Of a DNA stretch of 64,000 nucleotides, positions 32,020-42,471 are shown in pieces. Each line of letters starts with the position of its first letter. The first letter of the stretch is position 1. The notes under the pieces are model-generated. The model saw only the letters and a list, made by a program, of their open reading frames with translations. It searched no databases and had not been told where the DNA came from. This stretch comes from Calamus simplicifolius (taxonomy: Eukaryota > Streptophyta > Magnoliopsida > Arecales > Arecaceae). The stretch covers positions 404,392 through 468,391 of the forward strand of contig UESW01004419.1 of the NCBI GenBank assembly GCA_900491605.1. The letters run 5' to 3'. The position numbers were made by a program, and so were the translations under genes.

Positions 32020-32041
32020 ATAATAATAATAATAATAATAA
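32020..32041. repeat. (AAT)n microsatellite
   Basis: Seven consecutive TAA/AAT units followed by further A/T-rich sequence. Confidence 0.9.
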
Positions 32042-32102
32042 AATAAATAAAAATAATTTATTTTTAAAAAAATATTTTAATTGATGTGAAAGGTAGTGCT
32101 AC

Positions 32103-32700
32103 ATGGATATTAACGGCAAAGCTAACCGATGGCGTGGACGAAAGCAAACGGCCGCGTTTCTCCAGGGCGACCCCGCTCTCTAGCGAGCCACACCTCTCCA
32201 AGCCGATCCCAGTGGGGCCGCACCTCTCCAAGCTAGCCTCAGCGGCCCTGCCTTCTCCAAGTCAACCCCAACAACCCCGCCTTCTCCAAGCCGGCCCCAG
32301 CGGCCCCGACTTCTCCAAGCCGACCCCAGCGGTCCCGCCTTCTTCAAGTCGATCCCTAGCGGCCCCACCTTCTTCAAGTCGGTTCTAAAGGAGCTCTGGA
32401 GAAGGCAGGGCCGCAGGGGTCAGCTTGGAGAAGTCGGAGCCGCTAGGGACCGACTTGGAGAAGTTGAGGTCGCTGGGGACCAACTTGGAGAAGGCGAGGC
32501 CGCTGGGGACCGACTTGGAGAAGGCAGGGCTGCTGGGGCAGGCTTGGAGAAGTCGGGGTCACTGGGGCAGGCTTGGAGAAGGCGGGGCCGCTAGGGCCGG
32601 CTTGGAGAGGTGAGGCCCGCTGGAGAGCGGGGCCGCCCTGGAGAAACGCAGCTGTTTGCTTCCATCCACACCGTCAGTTAGCATTGCCGTTAATATCCAT
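32103..32700. repeat. ~600-bp palindrome (inverted LTR segment)
   Basis: The left arm starts ATGGATATTAACGG at 32103 and the right arm ends with its reverse complement CCGTTAATATCCAT at 32687-32700. In between, motifs such as GCGTTTCTCCAGGGCGG and the minisatellite recur in mirrored order around a centre near 32401. A direct copy of the left-arm start then follows at 32709. This looks like an inverted duplication of the LTR's first ~300 bases. Confidence 0.85.
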
Positions 32701-32708
32701 ATTTCTCT

Positions 32709-33060
32709 ATGGCGGCAAAGCTAATCGATGGCGTGGACGAAAGCAAACTGTCACGTTTCTCCAAGGCAGCCCCGCTCTCCAGCGGGCTGCACCTCTCCAA
32801 GCCAGCCCCAGCGGCCCCGCCTTTTCCAAGTCGGCCCTAGCGGCCTCGCCTTCTCCAAGTCGGTCCCCAGCGGCCCCGCCTTCTCCAAGCCAGCCCCAGT
32901 GGCCCCACCTTCTCCAAGTCGGTCCCAGCGGCCCCGCCTTCTCCAAGCTGGCCCCCAACATCCCCGACTTCTCCAAGCTGGCCCCAGCAGCCCCGCCTTC
33001 TCCAAGTCGGCCCTAGTGGCCCCGATTTCTCCAAGCTGGCCCTAGCGGCTCAGGCTTCTC
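32709..33060 (+). repeat. ~30-bp GC-rich minisatellite in the 5' LTR
   Basis: About ten tandem variants of TTCTCCAAGTCGG followed by TCCCCAGCGGCCCCGCC (unit ~30 bases, so frames stay open through it). The same unit occurs at 32190-32390, inverted at 32400-32620 and 36410-36540, and at 37329-37420, 39370-39690 and 39830-40180. Confidence 0.9.
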
Positions 33061-33310
33061 CAAGGTTAGGCCCACCTACTGTCTGACCTGTACCACCTGA
33101 CCTGTGCCACCTGTCACAGTCAGGCCACCTACCACCTGGCCTGCATAGCATGATGCAGCCAAGCCCACCTACTGCCTGACCCCGCAGTTGATGGGACCAG
33201 GCCCACCAACCATCAGACCCATATGCTCGATGGGACCAGGCTGACCAACCAGCTCCTATTAATGTAATCACCATGAGCTTAGCAGACATTCGCTTAACAA
33301 CATAGGGGAG

Positions 33311-34102
33311 TTTTGGATCCTCCACGTGGACAGCGCCTCAAACTCCCAGAAAAGTGGTGCCGACCTCATCCTTGCGGGTCCGGAGAGCGAAAAGGTGGAG
33401 TACGCTCTTCGACTCTTCTTCAAAGCTACAAACAACCAGGCTGAGTATGAAGCCCTGCTGGCCGAAGTGAGACTCGCTCAGGAACTTAGGGTGAAACGTC
33501 TCAGAGCCTTCACCGATTTCCAACTCATCTCCGAGCAAATCAATGGAGAGTACAAGGCACGAGACCCCATCATGGCTCAGTATCTGGATAAGGTTCGGCT
33601 CCTAGTCTCTTTGCTGGCCTACTTCAACATCAGCTACATCCCCCGGAGCGAGAACGCCAAGGCCAACACCCTTTCCCGCCTAGCCACCTCGGTCGACAAT
33701 GCCCTGGGGGACACCTACATCGAGCATCTAGAGAAGCCCATCATCGAAGATAAAGAGGAAGTCCTTTCGGTCACCCAAGAGCCGGCTTGGATGGACGCCT
33801 ACGTCCGTTACCTTACGGACCCTCCCAACCAACAGCGAGGAGGCCAGGCTGCTCATGCGGAGAGCTTCCAAGTTCACCCTTCTAAATGGGCATCTATACA
33901 AAAGGTCATTTTTCTACCCCTTCTCAAATGTGTTGGACCTGCAGATGCCAACTACATCCTCAGAGAGATCCATGAAGGCATCTGTGGGGACCATCTGAGG
34001 GGCAGATCACTATCTCAGAAGGCCCTCTGCCAAGGCTACTACTGGCTTACCATGAGGGAGGATGCTGCTAGGCTGGTTCAGAGATGTAACGGCTGCCAAT
34101 GA
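33311..34102 (+). pseudogene. RNase H and integrase zinc region of the second element
   Basis: FWILHVDSASNSQKSGADLI starts RNase H with its first Asp. ATNNQAEYEALL holds the catalytic Glu and FTDFQLISEQING the next Asp position. IPRSENAKANTLSRLATS closes the domain. A spacer leads to the integrase HHCC region: REIHEGICGDHLRG, then a C-x2-C pair in VQRCNGCQ. The frame is open for 258 residues but starts abruptly inside pol, immediately after LTR sequence. A stop follows the zinc finger at 34103. Confidence 0.85.
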
Positions 34103-35012
34103 CATGCACAGATCCAACGACAGGCGTCCACCTCATTGAGTCTGCTTTCGGCCCCATGGCCCTTTGCCTAATTTGGAATGGATATTCTCGGATCACTCCC
34201 CTCGGCTTTAGGTCAGCGGAGGTTCTTGCTCGTCGCCATCGACTACTTCATCAAGTGGTTTGAAGTCGAGTTACTGGCCAAGATCACTGAGAGGAAGGTT
34301 AAGGCCTTCTTCTGGAAGTCTATCATATATCATTTCGGCTTGCCTCACACCATCATCACTGACAACGGTCGGCAATTTGATAATGCCATATTCAAGACTT
34401 TCTACGACGAGCTGGGCATCTGCTATCGGTTTACCTCCATCGGCCACCTGCAGACCAACGGAGAAGCCAAGGTCATGAATCGGACCATCCTCTGGGGGCC
34501 CAGAACCCGGCTGGACGGATCCAGAGGCAGATGGGTGGAGGAGCTCCTCAATATGCTGTGGGCATACCATATGACTCCAAATGCCCCGATGGGAAAGACC
34601 CCCTTTAGTCTCATATTTGGATCTGAAGCGGTCATCCCCATCAAGATCGGCTTGCCAAGTGCCAGAGTGGAGTCCTATAGTGAAGAAGACAATCCCACAC
34701 AGCTAAAAGCCAACCTCGATTTCATTGATGAGGCACACGACTGAGCACGGCTCCGGACGGCCACCTTTCGCTAGCGAGCAGCCAAGTACTACAATGCCCG
34801 GGTACGTTCCAAGACATTTCACCCCGAAGATCTAGTCCTCAGGAAGGCCGAAGTATCCAAGCCAACGGAGGGGGGCATGCTATCTCCAAACTAGGAAGGT
34901 CCTTACCGCATCACCGAGGTACTTCACCGGGGGGCATACCAGATCGAAGAACTTGACAGATGGCCCATCCTGCGCACTTGGAACGCGAACAACCTCCACC
35001 AATACTATCAAT
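34103..35012 (+). pseudogene. Integrase core and C-terminus of the second element (catalytic Glu lost)
   Basis: The open frame 34178-34744 has FLLVAIDYFIKWFEVE (first Asp), HTIITDNGRQFDNA (second Asp) and NGEAKVMNRTIL. In related integrases the last motif has Glu where this copy has Lys, so the DDE triad appears broken. An in-frame stop at 34742-34744 interrupts the protein; the rest (AKYYNARV, EGPYRITEVLHRGAYQIEEL, LHQYYQ) runs on with stops to 35012. Confidence 0.85.
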
Positions 35013-35094
35013 GATGTATCCCCTCCACTGTTGATAATAAAGAAATTTTCAAACACCACATTTGGCTCATCTCCGAAGCTGAGGACTCGTTAAC

Positions 35095-37905
35095 TAAAGA
35101 AGCTCATTGGCATCGCGACTAACGGGACATCACTCTGTCTGGCTTGGAGACGCCCCCCGAGTCAGTTCAAGTCCCTAACAGCATTGTACCTATTCAAGTC
35201 GCCCCTCGGGCCGGTACACAAACCTCCGAGGCGGTTCTAAAGGAGCTCGTCGGTATCGTGGCTAATGGAACACCACTCGGTCCGGTGCAGAGGCGCCCCC
35301 GAGTCGGTTCAAGTCCCTAACAGCTCCATACCCATTTGAGTCGCATCTTGGGCCGACACACAAACCCCCGAGGCGGTTCTAAAGAAGATCATCGGCATCG
35401 CGGCTAACGGGACATCACTCGGTTCGGAGTAGAGGCTCCCCCAAGCCGGTTCAAGTCCCTAACAGCTTCGTACCTATTTGAGTTGCCCCTCGAGCAGACA
35501 CACAAACCCCCAAGGTGGTTCTAAATGAGCTCGTCGGCATTGCGGCTAATGGAACACCACTCGGTCCAGCGCAAAGGCGCCCCGAGTCGGTTCAAGTCCC
35601 TAATAGCTTCGTACCCATTCGAGTCACCCCTCGGACCGGCACACAAACCTTCGAGGCGGTTCTAAAGGAGCTCATCGGCATGCGGCTAACGGAACACCAC
35701 TTGGTCTGGTGCGGAGGTAGCCCCCCGAGTTGGTTCAAGTCCCTAACAGCTTCGTACCTATTCGAGTTGCCCCTTAGGCCGGCACAGAAACCCCCAAGGC
35801 GGTTCTAAAGGAGCTCGTCGGCATCGCGGCTAACGGAACACCACTATATCTGGTGCAGAGATGCCTTCGAGTCGGTTCAAATCCCTAACAGCTCTATACC
35901 CATTTGAGTCACCCCTCGGGCCGGCACACAAACCCCCGAGGTGGTTCTAAAGGAGCTCATCAGCATCGCGGCTAACGGAACACCACTCGGTTCAACTTGG
36001 AGATGCCCCTGAGTCGGTTCAAGTCCCTAATAGCTTTGTACCCGTTCGAGTCGCCCTTTGGGTTGGCACACAAATCCCCGATATGGTTCTAAAGAGCTCA
36101 TCGGCATCGCGGCTAACGGAACACCACTCGGTCCGACCTGAAGATGCCCCCGAGTTGGTTCAAGTCCCAAACAGCTCCGTACTCATTCAAGTCATCCCTC
36201 GGGCCGACACACAAACTCCCAAGGTAGTAGACCTTCGGCATCCGTCTGGGGATCAGCCATGTGGAGTTTCATGAAGAGGAATATTGTTGAGCTCGTGGCG
36301 ATTACGTGAATAGGAGTTGGTTGGTGGGCGTGGTCCCATTGAGCACATGGGCCTGACGGTTGGTGGGCCTGGTCCCATCAACTATGTGGGTCAAACGGTA
36401 GGTGGGCCTGACCTTAGAGAAGCCGGAGCCACTAGGGCCGGCTTGGAGAAGGCGGAGCTGCTAGGGCCGGATTGGAGAAGTCGGGGCCGCTGGGAACTGG
36501 CTTGGAGAAGTCAGGGCCGCTAGGGTCGGCTTGGAGAAGCCCCCGAGTCGGTTCAAGTCCATAATAGCTCCGTACCCATTCGAGTCGCCCCTCGGGCCAG
36601 TATATAAACCTCCGAGGCGGTTATAAAGGAGCTCGTTGGTATCGCAGCTAATGGGACACCACTCGGTCCAGCTTGGAGATGCCCCCAAGTCGGTTAAAGT
36701 CCCTAACAACTGCGTATCCATTTGAGTCGTCCCTCGGGCCAGCACACAAACCCCTGAGGCGGTTCTAAAGGAGCTCATCGGCATCGCGACTAACAGAACA
36801 CCACTCGATTTGATGCGGAGAAGCTCCCGAGTCGATTCAAGTTCCTAACAGCTCCGTACCCATTCGATTCGCCCCTCGAGCCGACACACAAACCCCAGAG
36901 ATAGTTCTAATGGAGCTCGTCGGCATCGCGGCTAATGGGATACCACTCGGTCCGGCGCAGAGGCACCCTCCTAGTCGGTTCAAGTCCCTAACAGCTCCAT
37001 ACCCATTCGAGATGCCTCTCGGGCCGACACACAAACCCCAGAGATAGTTCTAAAGGAGCTCGTCGGCATCGCAGCTAATGGGACACCACTCGATCCGACG
37101 CAAAGGCACTCCCGAGTCAGTTCAAGTCCCTAATAGCTCCATACCGTTTGAGTCGCCCCTCGGATCGACACACACCCCTGAGGCAGTTTTAAAGGAGCTC
37201 GTCAATATCGCAGCTAATGGGACACCACTCGGTCCGGCACGGAGGCGCCCCCGAGTCGGTTCATGTCCTTAACAGCTCTGCACCCATTTGAGTCGCCCCT
37301 TGGACCGGCACACATACCCCAGAGGCAGTTACCCCCAGCGGCCTTGCCTTCTCCAAGTCGGTCCCCAGCGGCCCCGACTTTTTCAAGTCAATCCCAGCGG
37401 CCCCAACTTCTCCAAGTCGTACCCATTCGAGTCATCCTTTAGGCCAGTACACAAACCCCCGAGGTGATCCTAAAGGAGCTCATCGGCATTGCGGCTAATG
37501 GAACACCACTCGGTCCGGCATGGAGGCGCCCCCGAGTAGGTTCAAGTCCGTAACAGCTCTATACCCATTTGAGTCGCCCCTTGGGCTAGCATACAAACCC
37601 CCGAGATGATTCTAAAGGAGCTCGTCGGCATCACGGCTAACAGAACACCACTCAGTCCGGCACGGAGGCACCCCCGAGTCGGTTTAAGTCCCTAATAGCT
37701 TTGTACCCATTCGAGTCGCCCTCAGGCCGGCACACACACCCTCGAGGTGGTTTTAAAGGACTTCGTTGGCATTGCAGCTAATGAGACACCACTCGGTCCT
37801 GCTTGGAGATGCCCTCGAGTCGGTTCAAGACCCTAATAGCCTTGTACCCATTCGAGTCGCCCCTCGGATCGACACACAAACCCCCAAGGCGGTTCTAAGA
37901 GACTC
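35095..37905. repeat. ~142-bp satellite array downstream of pol
   Basis: About 17 tandem monomers. Landmarks are GGTTCTAAAGGAGCTCGTCGG, GGAACACCACTCGGTCCG and CGAGTCGGTTCAAGTCCC, each once per unit. GGTTCTAA occurs near 35233, 35374, 35517, 35658, 35801, 35943 and 36085, i.e. every 141-143 bases. The array is interrupted at 36228-36540 by an inverted LTR piece and at 37329-37420 by minisatellite. Monomers diverge by 5-15% by eye. Short open frames within it are not genes. Confidence 0.92.
36228..36540 (-). repeat. Inverted LTR fragment inside the satellite array
   Basis: CATCCGTCTGGGGATCAGCC, ATTACGTGAATAGGAG and GCACATGGGCCTGACGGTTGG are the reverse complements of 3' LTR sequence at about 40310-40465, and the minisatellite after 36410 is also inverted. 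Satellite monomers continue on both sides in the original direction. Confidence 0.85.
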
Positions 37906-38208
37906 CTAAACGTGCTTAAATCCTTCTCGGCTAGCACCGACACCCTGTGTTCGCTCCGTCAGATGGCTAAGGGATAAGTAACTCGGTAGACAGCGTGAGT
38001 TTGTGCAGACCCTAGTCAGATTGCAAGGAGGGCTATGATTACTCACTACCAAGCCTAAGTGTTGGAACTAGCGTGGCACTGCAGACACATGAAGCAATCA
38101 CAGAAGACAAATGAAGGCTTTTTGGACAAAACCTTTTCCTTTTTATTGATATTTCAGACAATTACAAAATTTGACTCGAAGTTGGTTACAAAAAGAAGGC
38201 CTAATCTA

Positions 38209-39369
38209 TGGCTCACCGGGGCCCGACTCTCCGCCGGCCTCATCCCTGTTTGACTCTTCGTCGTCCAGGTTCTTAGGCTGGAAGGCTTCGAGGTCGAGGT
38301 CGCTGATTCAAAAGAGCTCGGCAACCTTCACTTTGCAGTGCTTGAAGCTCTGGGCAGAGGCGTCAAGGCAGGCTTCGATCATTTCCTACTCAAACTACAG
38401 CGAGCCTCGGAACTCCATGACGGCACCTTGGGCCCGGGCCTCGGCTTCCCGGACTCATGCCTTGGTTTTCTTGGCCTCGGCCTCAACTCCGCAGGCCCAT
38501 CTCTCGGCCTCTTCGGCCCGGGCCCCAACATCCCAGACTTGGGCTGCAACTTCGACCGGCCTCTGCTCTGCCTCCTGTGCCGCCACCTCTGCCGCGGCGG
38601 CCCTCCCCACGGCGGCATGGGCTTCAACTGCCGATGCATCGGCCCAGCTCTCGACATTCCTAAGCTGGCGGGTCAGCTCCTCAACCATCCTCTTGGTCGA
38701 CTCCAGGCTGGACGACACCACTGCCAGCTTGGCCTCGGCCGTGAAGGACCGGCTGTGCTTGACCGCCGCCCTTTTCTCTACCTCCCTGAACCGGGCCTTC
38801 CATTCGTTTCGGTAAACCTGTGATGCAAGAAGTCTACCAGCCAAGTCATTCTCTTGGATCTTGGCCTCTTCCAACTTCCGGGTGAACTTCTTAGTCACTT
38901 CTTTGCATCGGCCCCGGTACTTATCCACCCTCTCCTAGAAGCATGCGGCCGAGTCGCACGTCCGAATCATTGAGTCTCGGAGGGCAAGGACCTCGTTGGC
39001 CACTTGCATGGATCAACCAGTCAGCTGTAGATCACATCAAACGAGTATGAAAGGAGCATAGACGAAAATTACCTGGAGCACCAACATGTAAGCCACATCG
39101 AGGAGCTCGATGGCGGTCTGATGGTGCAGCTGCACACGGAAGTGCGGCAGGTGCACCCTCTCCAGTAGGCGCTCCGCCTGCCTCGCATCCTCCATCGTCG
39201 AGAGTCTTGGCGCCGGCCGTGGGGGTCGGGCTGGTGCTTTTTCGATCGCCCGTTGGGTGATAGCTTGGGCGGTTGGCGGTGGCGAATCTTCCGGCTTAGT
39301 CCCACCTTCGTCTCCCGATCCCGCCTTGTCCTCATTCGCCGTCGCTGCCGCCTCCCCCTCTCCGGCCAT
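38209..39369 (-). pseudogene. Antisense ORF of the second element (N-terminus missing)
   Basis: It runs opposite to pol, in the same position as the aORF of the first element. The frame 39369-39074 ends at a donor (CCAG|GTAATT at 39073/39072), and an acceptor (CTACAG) near 39031 leads to QVANEVLALRDSMIRTCDS, a TAG stop, then the coiled-coil frame 38928-38455 (KKFTRKLEEAKIQENDLAGR, AEAKLAVVSSSLESTKRMVEE) and an acidic tail (KVAELFQISDLDLEAFQPK) ending at 38209. The gypsy-type transposon domain expected at the N-terminus is replaced by LTR minisatellite at 39370. Confidence 0.75.
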
Positions 39370-40700
39370 CGGGGGAGCCTCTTCTCCAAGCCGGCCCCAG
39401 CGGCCCCGCCTTCTCCAAGTCGGTCCTCAGCGGCCCTGACTTCTCCAAGCCGATCCCAGCGGCCCCGACTTCTCCAAGCCGGCCCCAGCGGCCCTGCCTT
39501 CTCCAAGTTGGTCCCCATCGACCTTGACTTCTCCAAGACGGTCCCCAATGGCCCCAACTTCTCCAAGCCGGCCCCAGTGGCCCCACCTTCTCCAAGTCGA
39601 CCCCAGTGGCCCCGCCTTCTCCGAGCCGGTCTTAGCGGCCCCGACTTCTCCGAGCCGATCCTAGCGGTTCCGGCTTCTCCAAGGTCAAGCCCACCTACCG
39701 CTTGACCTATGCCACCTAACCTGCGTCACCTGACATAGCCAGGCCCACCTACCACCTAGCCTGACGGCATGGACGGAAGCAAACAGCCGCGTTTCTTCAG
39801 GGCGGCCCCGCTCTTTAGCAGGCTGCACCTCTCCAAGCATACCCCAGCGGCCTTCCATCTCCAAGTCGGCCCCAACAGCCCTGCCTTCTCCAAGCCGGCT
39901 CTAGCGGCCCTGACTTCTCCAAGCCGGTCCCAGCTGCCTTGCCTTCCCCAAGTCGGTCCCCAGCAGCCCCGTCTTCTCCAAGCCGGTCCCTAGTGGCCCC
40001 AACTTCTCCAAGCCGGCCCCAGCAGTCCTGCCTTCTCCAAGTCGGTCCTCAACGGCCCCGACTTCTCCAAGTCGATCTCCAGTGGCCCCGACTTCTCCAA
40101 GCTAGCCCTAACGGCCCCGTCTTCTTCAAGTCGGTCCTAGCGGCCCCGACTTCTCTGAACCAGCCCTAGCGGCTCCGGCTTCTCCAAGGTCATGCCCACC
40201 TATCGCCTGACCTGTGCTACCTAACCTGCGCCGCCTGACACAGCTAGGCCCACCTACCACCTACCTTGCGCAGCTTGACACAGCCAGGCCCACCTATTGC
40301 CTGACCCATGCAGTTGATGGAACCAGGCCCACCAACCGTCAGGCCCATGTGCTCGATGGGATCAGGCCCAGCAACTAGCTCCTATTCACGTAATCGCTAT
40401 GAGCTCAACAGACATTCCTCTTCATAGAACTCTACGTAGCTGATCCCCAGACGGATGTCGAAGTCTATAAAAGGATAAGAGAATCCAGAATAAAGGTAGA
40501 TCTACTCATACACGCTCTAATCTAAGAATATACTCCGATCCTCGGAGCCTTCTTCTTTTTCAGAGCTTCTTCAAGCTCTCCCTCTCTACTGTGATCTTGG
40601 TTGCTAACTTGACCGTCGAAGGGTCCCCACCGGAGCATCCTTCGGTCCTAGGATTTCTTGGTTTCACCCTACGTTTGATTCCAGCTATCGAGCGTCAACA
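39370..40700 (+). repeat. 3' LTR region of the second element
   Basis: It contains two minisatellite blocks (39370-39690, 39830-40180), the GCATGGACGGAAGCAAACAG motif at 39768, the GCCCACCTACC..CTGACC segment, a TATA box at 40466-40474, a CT-rich start region near 40560-40590, GACCGTCGAAGGGTCCCC and a terminal CA at 40700. The left border is uncertain because the TGATGTGAAAGG start is not found here. Confidence 0.7.
40466..40474 (+). promoter_or_regulatory. TATA box of the 3' LTR (second element)
   Basis: TATAAAAGG, about 100 bases before the CT-rich region and U5. The 5' LTR has lost this segment, so only the 3' copy could still act as a promoter. Confidence 0.6.
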
Positions 40701-40705
40701 TTAAT

Positions 40706-41228
40706 CATAAATTTTTTAGTTTATTTGTAGACCCAATTCAAGGAACCCAAATACGAGCGATTGCTCGGTTTGTGAGAGATCGCGATCGTGTTCGCAAGCA
40801 ATTGCACTGCGCTCAACCGCTCGCACATGCCGATTGCAAGTGCTTAAACCTTTTAATTTAAAACTTAGAGAAAAAAAAGTTAACATCCCCCGTTTTCCAT
40901 AGCAATTAATCAAGCGTCTCTTTCCCTTGCCATGAGTCAATAAAAATATTCAATGTCATCACGTTATAGAACGAAATTTCTGGCAAGATCAAGCCTTGAC
41001 GTATTCATTCACAAAATGAGTTACGAAAGAGAAATGAGAATGTCTTTAGAAATTATTTAAGATTGATGTTATTGTTTTTATTATGTTCGTTATCTTACCC
41101 GACTCACATAATCAGATTCATTATTGGAATGACAGCCGTAAAGCATGGTTCGATGAAATATTTTAAGGACCATCTACTATCCGTGGTAACCTCAAACAGC
41201 CTTAATACCACCGCATCTATAGCCATGG
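40706..41228. other. AT-rich intergenic spacer
   Basis: No coding frame, repeat or transposon end is recognised here. Confidence 0.5.
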
Positions 41229-42089
41229 TGTAAAAAAGGAAAAAACTTTGTGCAAAACATCCAATACAGCAAGTCTTAAGTCGCTCCTTTTTATTGTACG
41301 TATGAATATTTATTAAAAAATATTAAGACATCTTTACGATACTTCAATTTTATTATAAAATTAAGACACTTGTTTAGAAAGTAAAAAAAAAAAATTACAA
41401 CACCTAGTTTTAAACTTTCAGTTTTAAACTTGTACCAGTTCAGAAAGCAAAAGAAACTCAGTTGTAAACTTCGCTATAAAATTATGACACCCACTCAAAG
41501 AACGTATCTATATATAAATTCTAAAAAAAAAGCTGTCTGATGTGCATTAGTACCCGTTCAACTTTTTTTTGAAATTTATGTAAAGACATAATTTCTGAGT
41601 GGGTGTCGTAATTTTATAATTACGGTGTCGTAAGTTTACAACCGGAGTGTCGTAATTTTTTTTTGCTTTTTGAACGGGTATCGTAAGTTTAAAACTGGGG
41701 TGTCGTAATTTTTTTTTTACTTTCTGAACGGGTGTCGTAAGTTTAAAACTATGGTGTTATCTTCAATTTTGACGTGACGTGCATTAATACCCGTTCAGAT
41801 TTTTTTTTGAAATTTATGTATAGACACGTTTTATGGGTGGGTGTCGTAATTTTATAGCTACGGTGTCGTAAGTTTACAATTAGGGTGTCGCAATTTTTTT
41901 TGCTTTCTAAACGGGCGTCGTAAGTTTAAAACTGTGGTATCATAAGTTTAAAACTGGGATGTCATAATTTTTTTTGTCATAAATGTGTTGTACATATATG
42001 GATCAATAAAAAGGGACGATGCAGCAATGTAGGACTTACTGCACCAGATACGATGTACAAAGTCTTTTCCTTTAAAAAAAGACTAGGCT
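41229..42089. mobile_element. Foldback-type non-autonomous DNA element with inverted and tandem internal units
   Basis: Ends are inverted: AAGGAAAAAACTTTGTGCA...CAGCAAGTC on the left and GGACTTACTGCACC...TACAAAGTCTTTTCC on the right. Inside, units with GTGTCGTAAGTTTAAAACTG and TGTCGTAATTTTTTTT occur in direct order at 41590-41760 and 41830-41975 and inverted at 41340-41540. There is no coding capacity. The target duplication was not identified, so the family is unassigned. Confidence 0.65.
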
Positions 42090-42471
42090 AGGCCACCCCC
42101 ATAGCGTGGCCCAATCGGCCAACACAAAATTATGGGTCAAGCCTGTCCTTAAAAAAGAGGAAAAGCTCTCCAATCACAATGCACACATATGATGGCACAT
42201 GCAATATATGAAAGAATAAAAATATTCTATAATATGTGTGGTTGCATGCATACGCGGTCAATCATCATGCACGGTGCATACATTTTGCATCATGCACGAT
42301 GCACAAAGTCTTTTCGAAGAAGATACTTATCCTTGAGCCTCTGCCCTTGCCTTAAAGTATTTGCTGTCTTATGGATGAAAAATTAACATACAATAATTTT
42401 GAATTTTGATAGCCTATCATCTAAAGTTTTCATTATAAACATAATCAAGTCTAATGTCCTAAGCTCGTCTG

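Larger units (their letters stand above)
31355..32081. other. AT-rich spacer between the two gypsy elements
   Basis: The left part (31355-31500) continues the repeat that flanks the Tat element at 18780-18964. A (GA)n tract occupies 31614-31646 and an (AAT)n tract about 32020-32041. No gene is seen; the ORF at 31592-31353 has no recognisable domain. Confidence 0.6.
32082..33300 (+). repeat. 5' LTR of the second element (truncated, internally duplicated)
   Basis: It begins TGATGTGAAAGG and carries three copies of the motif GGCAAAGCTAA..GATGGCGTGGACG followed by ~30-bp minisatellite DNA. The part 33060-33290 (GCCCACCTACTGTCTGACC to CAGACATTC) matches 40190-40420 of the 3' LTR. The match stops at CAGACATTC: the TATA box and R-U5 seen in the 3' LTR are missing here, and RNase H coding sequence starts within about 30 bases. 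Confidence 0.75.
32082..40700 (+). mobile_element. Rearranged Tat-like Ty3/gypsy element with satellite array, plus strand
   Basis: Bounded by TG (32082) and CA (40700) and by a perfect 5-bp duplication TTAAT (32077-32081 and 40701-40705). Order on plus: 5' LTR (incomplete), RNase H, integrase, ~142-bp satellite, antisense ORF on minus, 3' LTR. Gag, protease and RT are absent; the 5' LTR runs straight into RNase H near 33300. The matching duplications suggest that the outer ends belong to one insertion, with later internal loss and reshuffling. Confidence 0.8.

Noticed and set aside
32086..33045. Open frames with Pro/Ser- or Gly/Leu/Glu-rich proteins in the LTR minisatellite
   Set aside because: The ~30-base repeat is divisible by three and stop-free, so long frames are expected. 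They overlap LTR and palindrome structure.
35095..37905. CRISPR-like regular repeats
   Set aside because: The repeats are contiguous ~142-bp monomers without unique spacers, in a plant nuclear retroelement; this is a satellite, not a CRISPR array.
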